A stretch of DNA of 64,000 nucleotides, taken from the NCBI RefSeq assembly GCF_016650815.1, contig NZ_JAEKEZ010000022.1, forward strand, positions 62,001 through 126,000, in the 5' to 3' direction. The position numbers were made by a program, and so were the translations under genes. Shown here one piece after another: positions 18,679-27,969 of the stretch (positions within the stretch are counted from its first letter, which is position 1; each line of letters starts with the position of its first letter). Under the pieces are notes generated by a model. The model did no database searches, was not told the origin of the DNA, and saw only the letters and a list, made by a program, of their open reading frames with translations. The stretch is from Pseudomonas sp. TH31. Its GTDB lineage: Bacteria > Pseudomonadota > Gammaproteobacteria > Pseudomonadales > Pseudomonadaceae.

Positions 18679-20187
18679 TCAAGCGTAGCTTTCGGTCTCG
18701 TTGCTGGCTTCAACCAGTTCCAGCGCGACGTTGTTGTGCGCGTTGATCTTGCGATACAGCGCAGCGTCGGTTTCCAGAACCTTTTCCCGGGCCGGGAAGA
18801 TTTCCGCGAGCTTGGCAGCCCATTCGCTGGACGCCTTGTTCGGGAAGCACTTCTCGATCAGCTCAAGCATGATCGAAACGGTTACCGAAGCGCCCGGCGA
18901 TGCGCCGAGCAATGCAGCAAGAGAGCCGTCCTTGGCCGCGACCAGTTCGGTACCGAACTGCAAGACGCCGCCCTTTTTCGGGTCCTTCTTGATGATCTGC
19001 ACCCGTTGGCCGGCCACTTCCAGGCGCCAGTCCTCGGCTTTCGCTTCGGGGTAGAAGCGGCGCAGGGATTCCAGGCGTTGTTCCATCGATTGCATCACTT
19101 CGCTGACCAGGTACTTGGTCAGGTCCATGTTGTTTTTCGCCACGGCCAGCATCGGGCCGATGTTGCCGGCGCGTACCGACATCGGCAGGTCCATGAAAGA
19201 ACCGTGCTTGAGAAACTTGGTGGTGAAACCGGCGTATGGCCCGAACAGCAGCGACTTCTTGCCATCGACTACGCGGGTGTCCAGGTGCGGCACGGACATC
19301 GGTGGCGAGCCAACCGCGGCCTGACTGTAGACCTTGGCCTGGTGGTGCTTGACCACTTCAGGGTTGTCGCAACGCAGCCATTGGCCACTGATCGGGAAGC
19401 CGCCGAAGCCTTTGCTTTCTTCAATGCCCGAGGCCTGCAACAACGGCAATGCCGCGCCGCCAGCGCCGAGGAAGACAAACTTGGCGTCGACTTCGCGGGT
19501 GTTGCCGCTGTTCACGTCCTTGATGCTGACGGTCCAGTCGCTGCCATTACGCTTCAGGCCAGTGACGCGCTTGCAGTACTTGACCTGTGCATCGGGTGCG
19601 CTGGTCAGGTGCTTGAGCAGTTGATTGGTCAGTGCGCCAAAGTTGACGTCGGTGCCGTTCATCACGCGGGTGGCCGCGAGGACTTCGTCGGCCGGACGGC
19701 CCGGCATCATCAGTGGCATCCACTCGGCCATCTTGGCCTTGTCTTCGGTGTATTCCATGTCGGCGAAGGCGTGGTGCTTGCTCAGCACGTTAAAGCGATC
19801 CTTGAGGAAGGACACGCCGTTGTCGCCTTGCACGAAGCTCAGGTGCGGCACCGGGCTGATGAAGGATTTGCACGAGCCGAAGGTGCCTTTTTTGGTCAGG
19901 TAAGACCAGAACTGCTTCGACACCTCAAACTGGGTGTTGATGTGCACGGCTTTCTTGATGTCGACGGTGCCGTCGGCGGCCTGAGGCGTGTAGTTGAGCT
20001 CACACAGCCCGGCGTGACCGGTACCGGCGTTGTTCCACGGGTTGGAACTCTCCGCAGCACCGGAATCCATCAGCTCGACGACTTCCAGCTTGATCGCGGG
20101 GTCGAGCTCTTTGAGCAGTACAGCGAGGGTGGCACTCATGATGCCGGCCCCTACGAGTACTACGTCGACTGCTTCGTTATGCGCCAT
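18679..20187 (-). CDS. mqo: Malate:quinone oxidoreductase Mqo
   Basis: The 502-residue FAD-dependent membrane-associated enzyme oxidises malate to oxaloacetate and reduces quinone in the TCA cycle. It has the FAD motif [19 protein letters not shown] (residues 10-28), the [22 protein letters not shown] block and [16 protein letters not shown]. The length matches MqoB of P. aeruginosa (PA4640), whose genomic neighbourhood is also shared. ATG at 20185-20187. A 739-base gap lies upstream. Confidence 0.95.
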   Translation of the reverse strand: MAHNEAVDVVLVGAGIMSATLAVLLKELDPAIKLEVVELMDSGAAESSNPWNNAGTGHAGLCELNYTPQAADGTVDIKKAVHINTQFEVSKQFWSYLTKKGTFGSCKSFISPVPHLSFVQGDNGVSFLKDRFNVLSKHHAFADMEYTEDKAKMAEWMPLMMPGRPADEVLAATRVMNGTDVNFGALTNQLLKHLTSAPDAQVKYCKRVTGLKRNGSDWTVSIKDVNSGNTREVDAKFVFLGAGGAALPLLQASGIEESKGFGGFPISGQWLRCDNPEVVKHHQAKVYSQAAVGSPPMSVPHLDTRVVDGKKSLLFGPYAGFTTKFLKHGSFMDLPMSVRAGNIGPMLAVAKNNMDLTKYLVSEVMQSMEQRLESLRRFYPEAKAEDWRLEVAGQRVQIIKKDPKKGGVLQFGTELVAAKDGSLAALLGASPGASVTVSIMLELIEKCFPNKASSEWAAKLAEIFPAREKVLETDAALYRKINAHNNVALELVEASNETESYA

Positions 20188-20926
20188 TTAACGCGTCTCC
20201 AAAATCTGCAGCACCAAATTGTCGGCATAGCTGCCAGGCGTTCCGGGGCGTGTCAGTGATGCCCCAGGTACTCATGGCCAGGATCGCCATGTCCGAATCT
20301 TCGCAATTTTTCGCAACTTCGACGGACGCTACCGGCCGGGCTTATGAATCACATGAACTCATTTCATCGCGCGACTGGCAATTCGACTTATGGTCGAGAC
20401 ATCCGTTTGTGCAACCAAATCCGTAGCGGACAGGCTTCAGGCTCCGGTGTTCGAGGAGTACTCGGTCCTGTGTCGTTGGGCTGTTTCAGACGCTAATGGT
20501 GCATGTTCAGACGCAAAACTATTCATTTGCTCGCCACACTCTTGTGAAGTTGTGAAAACCCGTTTTTTTCACGCTCTTTTGAAGACGTGAACCTCAAAAA
20601 AGGGCTGTCCCAGCCTGGCACCGTGCCCGGATGGATTGCCGCCATGGGATACATGACAGGCAAAACGGGCAAACAGCTCAGTAACCGAGCGTAATGACAG
20701 CTCTGCAGATTCGCGAAAAGTGGGGTTTTTGCTCAGGGAACAGCAAGCGCGCCAGCTTCACTCGATCTGTGTGGGCGGCTCTCTGTGGGCGGTGCGGGGG
20801 TGTCAATACCGAGGTATTAACGATGCTGCGAGGCCCGATCAGGAGACGTCCTTATAATCGGGGTGAGATTGTATCTAAGAAACGCAGGGAAATGGACGTG
20901 TTTAATGACTTTTATTAGGCGCCTGG
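20188..20926. other. Long intergenic region upstream of mqo, nothing recognised
   Basis: Several short open frames (for example 20390-20590 and 20694-20918) lack a ribosome binding site, homology or codon bias, and I do not call them. No tRNA or known small RNA was recognised. The mqo promoter and regulatory sites must lie in its left part. No REP element is present here, unlike most gaps in this window. Confidence 0.5.
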
Positions 20927-21160
20927 TCAGGTGGTCAACAGCTGTTGAGCGCGTGCGCGTGGCTGGCGCTGGCTGATGCGGGCGCTGGCGGGCAGGGGAT
21001 GGTGCAGCCAGTTGAGGCGGATTTCTTCAATTTCGACCCAGCCATCGCCCATGGGCTGGAGGCTGCACTGCTTGAAAGCCTGGCAGTGGCCGTTGCGGTC
21101 GAGCAGGGCAAAGCTGCGGTGCAATGGGCGTGGCGCGAACAGCGAGATCAGATAACGCAT
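20927..21160 (-). CDS. Conserved small hypothetical protein (PA4639-like)
   Basis: The 77-residue protein starts MRYLISLFAPRPLHRSFALLD and contains GWVEIEEIRLNWLHHPLP. I do not recognise a domain. It sits at the place of PA4639 beside mqo in P. aeruginosa, supporting a real gene. A wHTH or enzymatic motif is absent. The start ATG is at 21158-21160. Confidence 0.6.
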   Translation of the reverse strand: MRYLISLFAPRPLHRSFALLDRNGHCQAFKQCSLQPMGDGWVEIEEIRLNWLHHPLPASARISQRQPRARAQQLLTT

Positions 21161-21363
21161 GGCGAAGTACCTTGTGGGGGCTGCTGTGAAGAATGCCCGT
21201 GAGCCGTGACATGGAAGTGTAAGGACGATGACATATCTGTGACAGGAGCCGCGGTCTTAAAGGTGTGCCAGAAATTTCAGTAATGTCTGTAGTCCCCTAG
21301 TTCGTCGCAGTCGCCCACCGCTATACTGCGGGCCTGTTTGTGCCTGATTCTGGAGAGAAGAGC

Positions 21364-21948
21364 ATGTTGCAACGCCTGTTGTTCGGTTTGATCACTGTGA
21401 CCAGTTTGACCCTGGTTGGCTGCGCCCACAGCCCGCAACAACTGAGCCCGGAACCGAAGCTGACCACTCAGCTGGCGCCGGTTGGCCATGGCCAGCAGGT
21501 TGTGGTGCGTGTGGTGGACGGCCGTCCGTCGCCAACCCTGGGGACCCGTGGCGGTCTATACCCTGAGACCAGCGCAATCACCGTACAGGGCGCGCAGATT
21601 CTGCCGAAGCTGCAAGCCCAGGCCGAAGCGGCCGTGCGTTTGCTGGGCTTCACCCCGGTGTCCAACGGCATGAACGCGCCGCAGTTGACCGTGACCCTGG
21701 CGGAGCTGAAGTATCAGTCGCCTAAAGAAGGCATGTACGTGACTGAAGCGACCATCGGCGCGACCTTCCGCTCCGATGTGCAGAATGCCAACCGTCGCTA
21801 CAGCGGCCGTTACGGTGCTTCCCTGGATCAGCGTTTCGGTATGGCACCGAACCAGGAAACCAACACCAAGCTGGTCAGCGATGTATTGAGCGACGCGCTG
21901 ACGCGCCTGTTCAAGGACCCGACCGTGGGTCAGATTCTCGGCGAATAA
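21364..21948 (+). CDS. YajG-family outer-membrane lipoprotein
   Basis: The 194-residue precursor has a lipobox TLVGC (Cys about residue 20 after a hydrophobic signal), then a mature domain with GHGQQVVVRVVDGRP, GTRGGLYPETSAI and a C-terminal VSDVLSDALTRLF helix, typical of YajG. The function is unknown; it is predicted to be lipid-anchored. ATG at 21364 follows GGAGAGAAGAGC, a good Shine-Dalgarno. A possible -10 TATACT lies at 21322-21327. Confidence 0.85.
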   Translation: MLQRLLFGLITVTSLTLVGCAHSPQQLSPEPKLTTQLAPVGHGQQVVVRVVDGRPSPTLGTRGGLYPETSAITVQGAQILPKLQAQAEAAVRLLGFTPVSNGMNAPQLTVTLAELKYQSPKEGMYVTEATIGATFRSDVQNANRRYSGRYGASLDQRFGMAPNQETNTKLVSDVLSDALTRLFKDPTVGQILGE

Positions 21949-21958
21949 CGCGAGCCCC

Positions 21959-22042
21959 GTAGGAGCTGCCGAAGGCTGCGATCTTTTGATCTTGTTCAAG
22001 ACCGCTGAAGATCAAAAGATCGCAGCCTTCGGCAGCTCCTAC
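21959..22042. repeat. REP palindrome (GTAGGAGCTGCC family)
   Basis: Near-perfect inverted arms extend inward through GATCTTTTGATC/GATCAAAAGATC, leaving a 20-base loop. It sits after the YajG-like gene and is followed at 22085-22110 by a single arm of the other REP family. Confidence 0.9.
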
Positions 22043-22084
22043 AAGGCGTGCCAGCCGACATCCATATTGGATGTTAAGCCGTCA

Positions 22085-22110
22085 TCGCGGGCAAGCCTCG
22101 CTCCTACAGG
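22085..22110. repeat. Single REP arm (CGGGCAAGCCTCGCTCCTACAG)
   Basis: This is one unpaired arm of the GGAGCAAGGCTTGC-type REP element, next to the previous palindrome. The same pairing of element types occurs at 54975-55105. Confidence 0.6.
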
Positions 22111-22121
22111 GATCTAAAGCG

Positions 22122-22328
22122 TCACGCTGCTTCGGAGTAAAACTCCAGCACACTCACGCCGGTCAGCAAATCCGTTTCCGGCAGGTCCGCATGTTGATGC
22201 CCGCCCAGCGCGCAATACACCAGCCAGTGGCGGTCCTGGACGTTGAAGGCAAGGCTGCCAACGAGATTCTGTTGTTCGTCGCTTTGGGCGATGAGGTAGA
22301 GGCGGTCCTGGTTTTCGGCGTGCAGCAT
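22122..22328 (-). CDS. Small conserved hypothetical protein
   Basis: The 68-residue protein reads MLHAENQDRLYLIAQSDEQQN and continues with VGSLAFNVQDRHWLVYC and a C-terminal SVLEFYSEAA. I recognise no domain. ATG at 22326-22328 is chosen because upstream sequence lacks coding character, but the frame stays open further up to about 22499, so a longer product cannot be excluded. It is convergent with the YajG-like gene and divergent from the small membrane protein gene. Confidence 0.6.
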   Translation of the reverse strand: MLHAENQDRLYLIAQSDEQQNLVGSLAFNVQDRHWLVYCALGGHQHADLPETDLLTGVSVLEFYSEAA

Positions 22329-22522
22329 GTTGAACTCTGAGTCGGTTTCGAGGGGCGCCAGACTGGCGCATTCAGATGACGATGCCGTGACGCCGGTCAG
22401 GAATCGGCCTAGTGGTGCGTTATTTGTCGCAAAGGGGAGGGCAGGCGGGCAGGCTTTCGGTAGAATTCGCGCCGCAGTCGTCGGTCCGGCGTCTGCCACC
22501 CTGGTTCTGCCCGAGGCCCGTG

Positions 22523-22807
22523 ATGTCGTTGCATTTGATTTCGCTGTTTACCAACCATCCCGCCAAATTGATCAACTTGCTGGCCTTGCTGTTGGCCTTC
22601 CCGGGCAGTTGGTTGCTGCACGCCACTCGTCGCCGCGAACAGCGCGCGCTGGCCGTTCTTGAGGCGGCCACCCAGAACCGCCGCGTCGATGATCCGATGT
22701 TGATGCTCGACAGCGCGACGATGCGGATGAATCGGTTTTTCTATCGATTCGGCTTCGCTTGCCTGGGCGTGGCGCTGGTGGTGTCGTGGGTCAGCACACG
22801 GTTTTGA
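22523..22807 (+). CDS. Small two-pass membrane protein
   Basis: The 94-residue protein has two hydrophobic segments (about residues 14-31 and 74-91) around a charged middle (ATRRREQRALAVLEAATQNRRVDDP). The predicted topology is hairpin-like in the inner membrane. There is no recognised family. Start ATG at 22523. It is followed by a REP element and lies convergent to the acyltransferase gene. Confidence 0.7.
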   Translation: MSLHLISLFTNHPAKLINLLALLLAFPGSWLLHATRRREQRALAVLEAATQNRRVDDPMLMLDSATMRMNRFFYRFGFACLGVALVVSWVSTRF

Positions 22808-22809
22808 GA

Positions 22810-22906
22810 AAAAGATCGCAGCCTGCGGCAGCTCCTACAGTTACCGCGTGCGCCGGATACGCCACGGCCCCCGTAGGAGCTGCCGAAGGCTGCGATCTTT
22901 TGATCT
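22810..22906. repeat. REP palindrome (GTAGGAGCTGCC family)
   Basis: AAAGATCGCAGCCTGCGGCAGC on the left and GTAGGAGCTGCCGAAGGCTG on the right, with a 35-base centre. The left arm carries one substitution (CTGCGG for CTTCGG) that weakens pairing slightly. Confidence 0.88.
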
Positions 22907-22916
22907 GAAACACCAA

Positions 22917-22943
22917 CAAAAACGGCGCCCGCAGGCGCCGTTG
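22917..22943 (-). terminator. Rho-independent terminator of the acyltransferase gene
   Basis: On the minus strand ACGGCGCC-TGCG-GGCGCCGT is followed by TTTTTG. It lies about 20 bases past the stop codon at 22963. Confidence 0.75.
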
Positions 22944-22962
22944 TCGTATCTGGTCAAACCGC

Positions 22963-24129
22963 TTAAAGCGCCAACCCCGCCTTCACTCGATACTGATTCC
23001 TCACCGGCGTCGCATATTGCAGCACCATGAACGGCCGATGCGCCTCAGGGCAAGCGTCCAGGCGTCGCTGCCATTCTTCCTGAGCCTTGGCCAATTCATC
23101 GGCGGCAAACACCTCGGTCGCTTTCGGCACCTGCAGGTGCGGATCCGCGCCCTTCCACATGGCGTACGCCAGGTAGTGCACCGGGAACAACCGGTAGCCG
23201 CCGAGGATTTGCCGGTCCATTTCGATCGCTAATTGCTTGGTGTCATCGAACAACTCGGTGATTGGCGTGGCAAAGTTCACGTGGACGCGTCCCTTGTAGC
23301 CAGTGATGCCCTTGGCAATGCTCACGTCATCCTCGCCCGGCACCTTGGTGTAGCTGCCGGTGGTGGCGCGGATAAACAGTTCGCGGGCCTTGGCCTGGTC
23401 GCACGGGTCGTATTCGTAGCTGATCGACACCGGGGTGAGGTTCAGCGACTGAATGACCTCGCCGAACGGCTCGTCCTTGCGGCTCATGTGGAACATCTTG
23501 AGGATCGCCGACTCGGTACGGTCGTCGCCGTCCTTGGCCCGGCCTTCGGCCTGGGCGATCCAGATCGAGGCGCAGTCGTTGCGGATCGAGTGGTTGATGT
23601 AGGCCGACAGCAGCTGATAAGCAGCCATCTTCTCGCGGCGACCGGTGATCGAACGGTGCACGATGAAGCTCTTGTTCAGGCGCATCAAATCGCTGACAAA
23701 GGGCTTTTGCAGCAGGTTGTCGCCAATGGCAATACGCGGGGTCGGCAGGCCGGCGTGGTACACGGCATAGTTGACGAAGGCCGGGTCCATCACGATGTCG
23801 CGGTGGTTGGCGATGAACAGGTAAGCGCTGCCAGACTTGAACTGCTCGACGCCGGTGTAGGTCACGCCGTCAGTGGCGCGCTCGATGGTGTGGTCGACGT
23901 ACACCTCGACTTTGTCTTGCAAGGTGGCCACCGAGTTGACGCCGGCGAACTCACGGCGCAGCCGATGAGCTATAAGAGGTTTGAGCATCCAGCCGAAAGC
24001 ACCGGCGTAACGCGGGAAGCGGAAGTGGATGAGGATATCTAGAAGCGCCTTGTCGCCGAGCAGCCGTGCCAGCACCGCTGGGACTTCGCTGTCGTCGTAA
24101 GGTCGGATGGCATCGAATTCGCCCATCAT
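22963..24129 (-). CDS. 1-acylglycerol-3-phosphate O-acyltransferase (PlsC-like)
   Basis: The 388-residue protein carries the acyltransferase NHRDIVMD block (motif I, H-x4-D type) around residue 103 and a downstream glycine-rich substrate region with IAQAEGRAKDGDDRTES. It likely transfers an acyl chain to lysophosphatidate or a related acceptor at the inner membrane. The protein is longer than a minimal PlsC (about 240 residues), with an extra C-terminal half that I cannot assign. ATG at 24127 or 24124 (MM). It is single-gene by spacing. Confidence 0.82.
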   Translation of the reverse strand: MMGEFDAIRPYDDSEVPAVLARLLGDKALLDILIHFRFPRYAGAFGWMLKPLIAHRLRREFAGVNSVATLQDKVEVYVDHTIERATDGVTYTGVEQFKSGSAYLFIANHRDIVMDPAFVNYAVYHAGLPTPRIAIGDNLLQKPFVSDLMRLNKSFIVHRSITGRREKMAAYQLLSAYINHSIRNDCASIWIAQAEGRAKDGDDRTESAILKMFHMSRKDEPFGEVIQSLNLTPVSISYEYDPCDQAKARELFIRATTGSYTKVPGEDDVSIAKGITGYKGRVHVNFATPITELFDDTKQLAIEMDRQILGGYRLFPVHYLAYAMWKGADPHLQVPKATEVFAADELAKAQEEWQRRLDACPEAHRPFMVLQYATPVRNQYRVKAGLAL

Positions 24130-24268
24130 GCTCTCTTGTTAGAAACGGCTAGGGTAAGTAAAGGTTTTGATCGAAAACCAACGGGGCACGGTCTGAAAAG
24201 TTAGCCAGACAAAAATAGCCCTGCAAATAGACCGGCGATTATACGCACAAGTCACCTGGGAGACCGCG

Positions 24269-24451
24269 ATGCTGGAAACCGAGCGCTACGAATGTCCGTA
24301 TTGTGGTGAAGAGGCCGAGGCCGTGCTGGACTTGTCCGGCGGTGATCAGACCTATATCGAAGACTGTCCGGTGTGTTGTCGTCCGATCACGTTTGTCCTG
24401 CAGACCGACGGTCAGGAATGGTTGCTCGAAGTTCATAGCGAGAACGAATGA
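24269..24451 (+). CDS. CPXCG-motif cysteine-rich protein
   Basis: The 60-residue protein has ECPYCGEE (residues 9-16) and DCPVCCRP (about 36-43), two CPxC pairs that make a zinc ribbon. Its function is unknown. The following gene, 12 bases downstream, encodes a DUF2007-type protein, and the two are paired in many Pseudomonas genomes. Start ATG at 24269 after GGGAGACCGCG. Confidence 0.9.
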   Translation: MLETERYECPYCGEEAEAVLDLSGGDQTYIEDCPVCCRPITFVLQTDGQEWLLEVHSENE

Positions 24452-24463
24452 AAGGGGCGCTCC

Positions 24464-24724
24464 ATGCAGCGAATCTACGAACCGGAAAACCTGATGGAAG
24501 GCGAATTGCTGCAAAGCATGCTCGCCAGCGAGGGCATCGAAGCCCATCTGGTGGGGCGCGATTTGCTCGGCGGCACCGGCGAGTTGCCGATCTTCGGCCT
24601 GCTGGGCCTATCGGTGGATAACGACCAGGCTGAGTACGCCAGGGAGCTGATCACCGCCTACAATGCCGCGCTGCCGATGCCCGGTGATGAACCGGAAAGT
24701 TTCCCCGGCACGCTGGTCTGTTAG
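24464..24724 (+). CDS. Putative signal-transducing protein (DUF2007)
   Basis: The 86-residue protein begins MQRIYEPENLMEGELLQSML and has the DUF2007 pattern of E-I-E-A-H-L-V-G-R-D-L, then LGLSVDNDQAEYARELI. DUF2007 is a small ferredoxin-like fold related to PII regulators. It is cotranscribed with the CPXCG gene by a 12-base gap, and its target is unknown. Confidence 0.88.
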   Translation: MQRIYEPENLMEGELLQSMLASEGIEAHLVGRDLLGGTGELPIFGLLGLSVDNDQAEYARELITAYNAALPMPGDEPESFPGTLVC

Positions 24725-24759
24725 GCTGGCGTTCGTTTTATCAAGAGTCGTGTTGCCCC

Positions 24760-25383
24760 ATGTGTGGACGTTATGCCCTGTTTCGCTGGAACCCCGCCTT
24801 CGCGGCCCTGCCTGGCTTTCCTGCCGATCAGCAGGCCCAGTGGAATATTTCCCCCAACGATTCGGTGTTGATGCTGCGTGCCGGCCCTGAGGGGCAGCGC
24901 GAACTGGCCCGCGCCCGCTGGGGCCTGACGCCGCCGTGGCTGACCGATCTGTCGCGTACCCCGGCCCATGCCCGCGCCGAAACCGTCGCCGAACAGCCGA
25001 TGTTTCGCCAGGCCTTGCGCGAGCGCCGTTGCCTGTTGCCGGCCAATGGCTTCTACGAATGGCGCGGCATGACGCGCAAGCGTCCGTATTGGCTGACGCC
25101 GGGGGAGGGTTCGGCGCTGTTTTTCGCGGCGATCTGGGAAGCGTATCCGGTACAGGAACAGGTGTGGCTGAGCACGGCGGTGATTACTCAACCGGCGGCG
25201 AGTCAGCGTCGGCCGTTGATTCTCGATGAGGCGGGGCAGGCAGCCTGGCTGAATCCCGAGACGCCATTGCATGTGTTGCAAGGGTTGCTGGCCAGTGAGC
25301 CCGCGGCGTTGCGCGAGCGGGTGCTGGCGAATCTGGTGAATGATCCGAAGCTCAATGGGCCGGAGTGTTTGACCCTGGGTTAA
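24760..25383 (+). CDS. SOS response-associated peptidase (YedK/HMCES family)
   Basis: The 207-residue protein starts MCGRYALF, with Cys2 becoming N-terminal after Met removal; it forms a thiazolidine link to abasic sites in single-stranded DNA. Also seen are NISPNDSV (Asn of the active site), the HARAETVAE segment with catalytic Glu/His, and PANGFYEWR. It shields abasic sites during replication. It is monocistronic with a REP element after it. Confidence 0.92.
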   Translation: MCGRYALFRWNPAFAALPGFPADQQAQWNISPNDSVLMLRAGPEGQRELARARWGLTPPWLTDLSRTPAHARAETVAEQPMFRQALRERRCLLPANGFYEWRGMTRKRPYWLTPGEGSALFFAAIWEAYPVQEQVWLSTAVITQPAASQRRPLILDEAGQAAWLNPETPLHVLQGLLASEPAALRERVLANLVNDPKLNGPECLTLG

Positions 25384-25395
25384 ATAGCGTTATCG

Positions 25396-25477
25396 AAAAG
25401 ATCGCAGCCTTCGGCAGCTCCTACATAGGGCGGCGTACACCGTGTAGGAGTTGCCGAAGGCTGCGATTTTTTGATCT
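25396..25477. repeat. REP palindrome (GTAGGAGCTGCC family)
   Basis: Inverted arms AAAAGATCGCAGCCTTCGGC and GTAGGAGTTGCCGAAGGCTG, one T-for-C change in the right arm. It separates the convergent YedK gene and chemoreceptor remnant. Confidence 0.88.
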
Positions 25478-25482
25478 TGCTT

Positions 25483-26142
25483 TTAAACCTTGAACTGATT
25501 GATCAACCGCCGCTGCTGTTCCGCCAATTTGGTCAGGTCCGCACTCGCCGCGCTCGATTCATTCGCCCCGCCCGCCACTTCATTGGCCACTTGCCCAATG
25601 TTGATCACGTTCCGGTTGATGTCATCCGCCACCGCACTCTGTTCCTCGGCCGCGCTGGCAATCTGCGTGTTCATGTCGTTGATCACCGACACCGCCTGAG
25701 TAATCGTCTCCAGCGCCTCGGCGGCCTTGGCCGCGTCATTATGGTCCAGTGCGTTTTTTCCCTAGCCGATGTAGGTGCCGAGGATTTTCGGGTTCTTGGT
25801 GACGTTTTCCTTGATCAGGCTGATCAACTGCTCACGGCTGATGTTCAGTTGTGGTTGGCCATCGGCCTGCGGCGTGCCGATCAGTTCGTTGACCCGCACC
25901 AGGCCGCCGGCAATCAGCAGCGGCGCTTCGAGTTCACGCTGGATCTGACTGACCTGGGTTTGCGCCAGGGACGTCAAGCGTTGCTCGATGACTTGTTCGA
26001 ACTGCGCCTGGGTCCGTTCCTGGACCATGTCTTGCGTCCGGGCGCTGGAAAACAGCGCGTACAGCACCAGGGCTGCCACCACACTGAGAACGATAGCGCC
26101 GGCCAGGGCCGCCACGGAAAACTGGATCGACTTGAATTTCAT
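25483..26142 (-). pseudogene. Methyl-accepting chemotaxis protein, internally deleted remnant
   Basis: The N-terminal 126 residues (MKFKSIQFSVAALAGAIVLSV TM helix, then the start of a periplasmic dCACHE-like sensor ending GTYIG) are followed by a TAG at 25762-25764. In the same reading frame the sequence continues with the end of a chemoreceptor signalling domain (ALETITQAVSV, TQIASAAEEQSAVADDINR, LAEQQRRLINQF). The second membrane helix, HAMP and most of the cytoplasmic coiled coil, about 400 codons of a typical receptor, are missing. Parts of a normal receptor gene were lost by an in-frame deletion and a stop codon arose. ATG at 26140-26142. Confidence 0.88.
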
Positions 26143-26406
26143 GGGTGCTCCGCACGCAAGAGGACGTCTGCGCTGCTGTATCGGCAGGGGATTCGGGGAC
26201 CATGAGCGGGTAATGGCGAAATGACTGTTTTGGAGCGCTGGATGTCGCAAATGAGGCCGTGCGGGCGGGGTGTGCGGTGATGTGTGAATTTTTTCCTGCC
26301 GCGATCAAGGTCTTCTCTGAAAAGTAGCGTGCTACACGTCTGTTGTATCTGGCGCCGATACAATTCACGCCCTAGGATACGCGGCATGTTTTCAGGGAGC
26401 TTTTGG

Positions 26407-27225
26407 ATGAACAAGACATTGGTTGTAAGTGCAATGAGCGTGGCATTGCTGCTCGCCGGTTGTCAGTCGGTCAACACCACCAGCGGCGGAGCCGTCGGCG
26501 TTGAGCGCAAGCAGTACATGTTCAGCATGCTGTCCTCGGATGAGGTCAACCAGATGTATGCCCAGTCCTATCAGAAGACAGTCGGGGAGGCGACGAGCAA
26601 AGGCGAGCTGGACAAAACCAGTACCGATGCCAGGCGCATCCAGGCCATTGCCGATCGGCTGATTGCCCAGGCGCCGAACTTCCGTCCGGATTCGGCCCAG
26701 TGGAAGTGGGAAGTCAACCTGATCAAGAGCGATGAACTCAACGCCAACTGCGGTCCTGGCGGCAAGATCATTTTCTACACCGGGCTGATCGACAGCCTGA
26801 AACTCACCGACGATGAAATCGCCGCAGTCATGGGGCATGAAATCGCCCACGCCCTGCGTGAGCATGGTCGTGAAGCAATGTCCAAGGCCTATGGCATCGA
26901 AATGGCCAAGCAGGGTGCTGGCGCCTTGTTCGGTCTGGGGCAGGACAGCCTGGCCCTGACCGACACCGTGGCCAATTACGGTATGACGTTGCCCAACAGC
27001 CGCGCCAACGAAAACGAAGCCGACCTGATCGGCCTGGAACTGGCGGCTCGCGCTGGCTACAACCCGAATGCCGCGATCACCTTGTGGAACAAGATGAGCA
27101 AGGCTTCCGAAGGTTCGTCGCCGGAATTCATGAGCACTCACCCGGCGTCGACCAGTCGGATTGCTTCGCTGCAGGCAGCGATTCCGAAGGTGATGCCGTT
27201 GTACGAGAAAGCTGCGAAGTCCTGA
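26407..27225 (+). CDS. M48 family metallopeptidase, lipoprotein (LoiP/YcaL type)
   Basis: The 272-residue precursor has a lipobox (LLLAGCQS) near residue 18 and the zinc protease motif H-E-I-A-H (HExxH) in MGHEIAHALREHGRE, with ENEADLIG supplying the third ligand. It is anchored in the outer membrane facing the periplasm and probably degrades misfolded proteins. ATG at 26407 is chosen because the signal peptide begins there (MNKTLVVSAMSVALLL); the upstream frame lacks coding features. Confidence 0.9.
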   Translation: MNKTLVVSAMSVALLLAGCQSVNTTSGGAVGVERKQYMFSMLSSDEVNQMYAQSYQKTVGEATSKGELDKTSTDARRIQAIADRLIAQAPNFRPDSAQWKWEVNLIKSDELNANCGPGGKIIFYTGLIDSLKLTDDEIAAVMGHEIAHALREHGREAMSKAYGIEMAKQGAGALFGLGQDSLALTDTVANYGMTLPNSRANENEADLIGLELAARAGYNPNAAITLWNKMSKASEGSSPEFMSTHPASTSRIASLQAAIPKVMPLYEKAAKS

Positions 27226-27251
27226 TATTCATGGGGCGAGGCTGCTGACGC

Positions 27252-27346
27252 CTTCGCGAGCAAGCCCGCTCCCACATTGGATCACCAGTGCTCACAAATA
27301 TTGTGGCCACCGAGATTCCCCTGTGGGAGCGGGCTTGCTCGCGAAG
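27252..27346. repeat. REP palindrome (GTGGGAGCGGGCTTGCTCGCG family)
   Basis: CTTCGCGAGCAAGCCCGCTC on the left and GAGCGGGCTTGCTCGCGAAG on the right, with about 50 bases between. It lies between convergent genes for the M48 lipoprotein and the GDT1-family protein. Confidence 0.85.
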
Positions 27347-27376
27347 AACGATAACGCGGTCTACCGACCTACGCCG

Positions 27377-27961
27377 TCAAACCCACCCACTGCTCTGCAT
27401 CGCCTTGTAAACGGCGACAATCGCCAGCACAAAGAACGCCGCCGCCGCCAGGCGACGAATCAAGGTCAATGGCAGTTTGTCCGCCGCAAAGTTACCGGCC
27501 AATACCACGGGTACGTTAGCGATCAACATACCGGCGGTGGTGCCGATGATCACCAGCCATAGGTCCGGGTATTGCGCGGCGAGCATCACGGTGGCGACCT
27601 GGGTCTTGTCGCCCATTTCGGCGAGGAAGAACGCGATCAGCGTGGTCAGGAACGGCCCGAACTTGCGGGCTGTACTGGCTTCGTCGTCGTCCATCTTGTC
27701 CGGTACCAGGGTCCACAACGCGGTCGCGGTAAAGCTCGCGGCGAGGATCCAGTGCAGCGTTGCATTGGTGAAGAAGCTACCAAACCAGGCACCTACCGCA
27801 CCGGCTGCCGCGTGGTTGGCCAGAGTCGCGGCGACGATGCCGGCGATGATCGGCCAGGGTTTGCGAAAGCGAGCGGCGAGAATGAGCGCGAGCAGTTGCG
27901 TCTTGTCGCCGATTTCGGCCAAGGCAACGATTGCGGTGGGAACGAGAAGAGAATCCAGCAT
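27377..27961 (-). CDS. GDT1/TMEM165 family cation exporter (UPF0016)
   Basis: The 194-residue inner-membrane protein has two repeated halves, each with the E-x-G-D-K-T motif (ALAEIGDKTQLLALI near residue 17 and FLAEMGDKTQVATVM near 115), and about six transmembrane helices. Members transport Mn2+ or Ca2+; bacterial homologues are manganese exporters. ATG at 27959-27961 follows TTAGGA. The leader carries a yybP-ykoY manganese riboswitch, which supports a manganese role. Confidence 0.88.
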   Translation of the reverse strand: MLDSLLVPTAIVALAEIGDKTQLLALILAARFRKPWPIIAGIVAATLANHAAAGAVGAWFGSFFTNATLHWILAASFTATALWTLVPDKMDDDEASTARKFGPFLTTLIAFFLAEMGDKTQVATVMLAAQYPDLWLVIIGTTAGMLIANVPVVLAGNFAADKLPLTLIRRLAAAAFFVLAIVAVYKAMQSSGWV

Positions 27962-27969
27962 CAGGGTTT

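Noticed and set aside
18736..20259. Long open frame antisense to mqo (about 507 codons)
   Set aside because: It mirrors the real gene on the other strand; high GC gives long antisense frames. The protein has low-complexity composition and no motif, while mqo has clear FAD motifs.
20390..20590. Small open frame upstream of mqo (66 codons)
   Set aside because: No Shine-Dalgarno, no recognised similarity and no codon bias; treated as non-coding.
20694..20918. Second small open frame in the mqo gap (74 codons)
   Set aside because: Unusual composition (many K, R, G), no ribosome binding site and no conserved neighbour arrangement.
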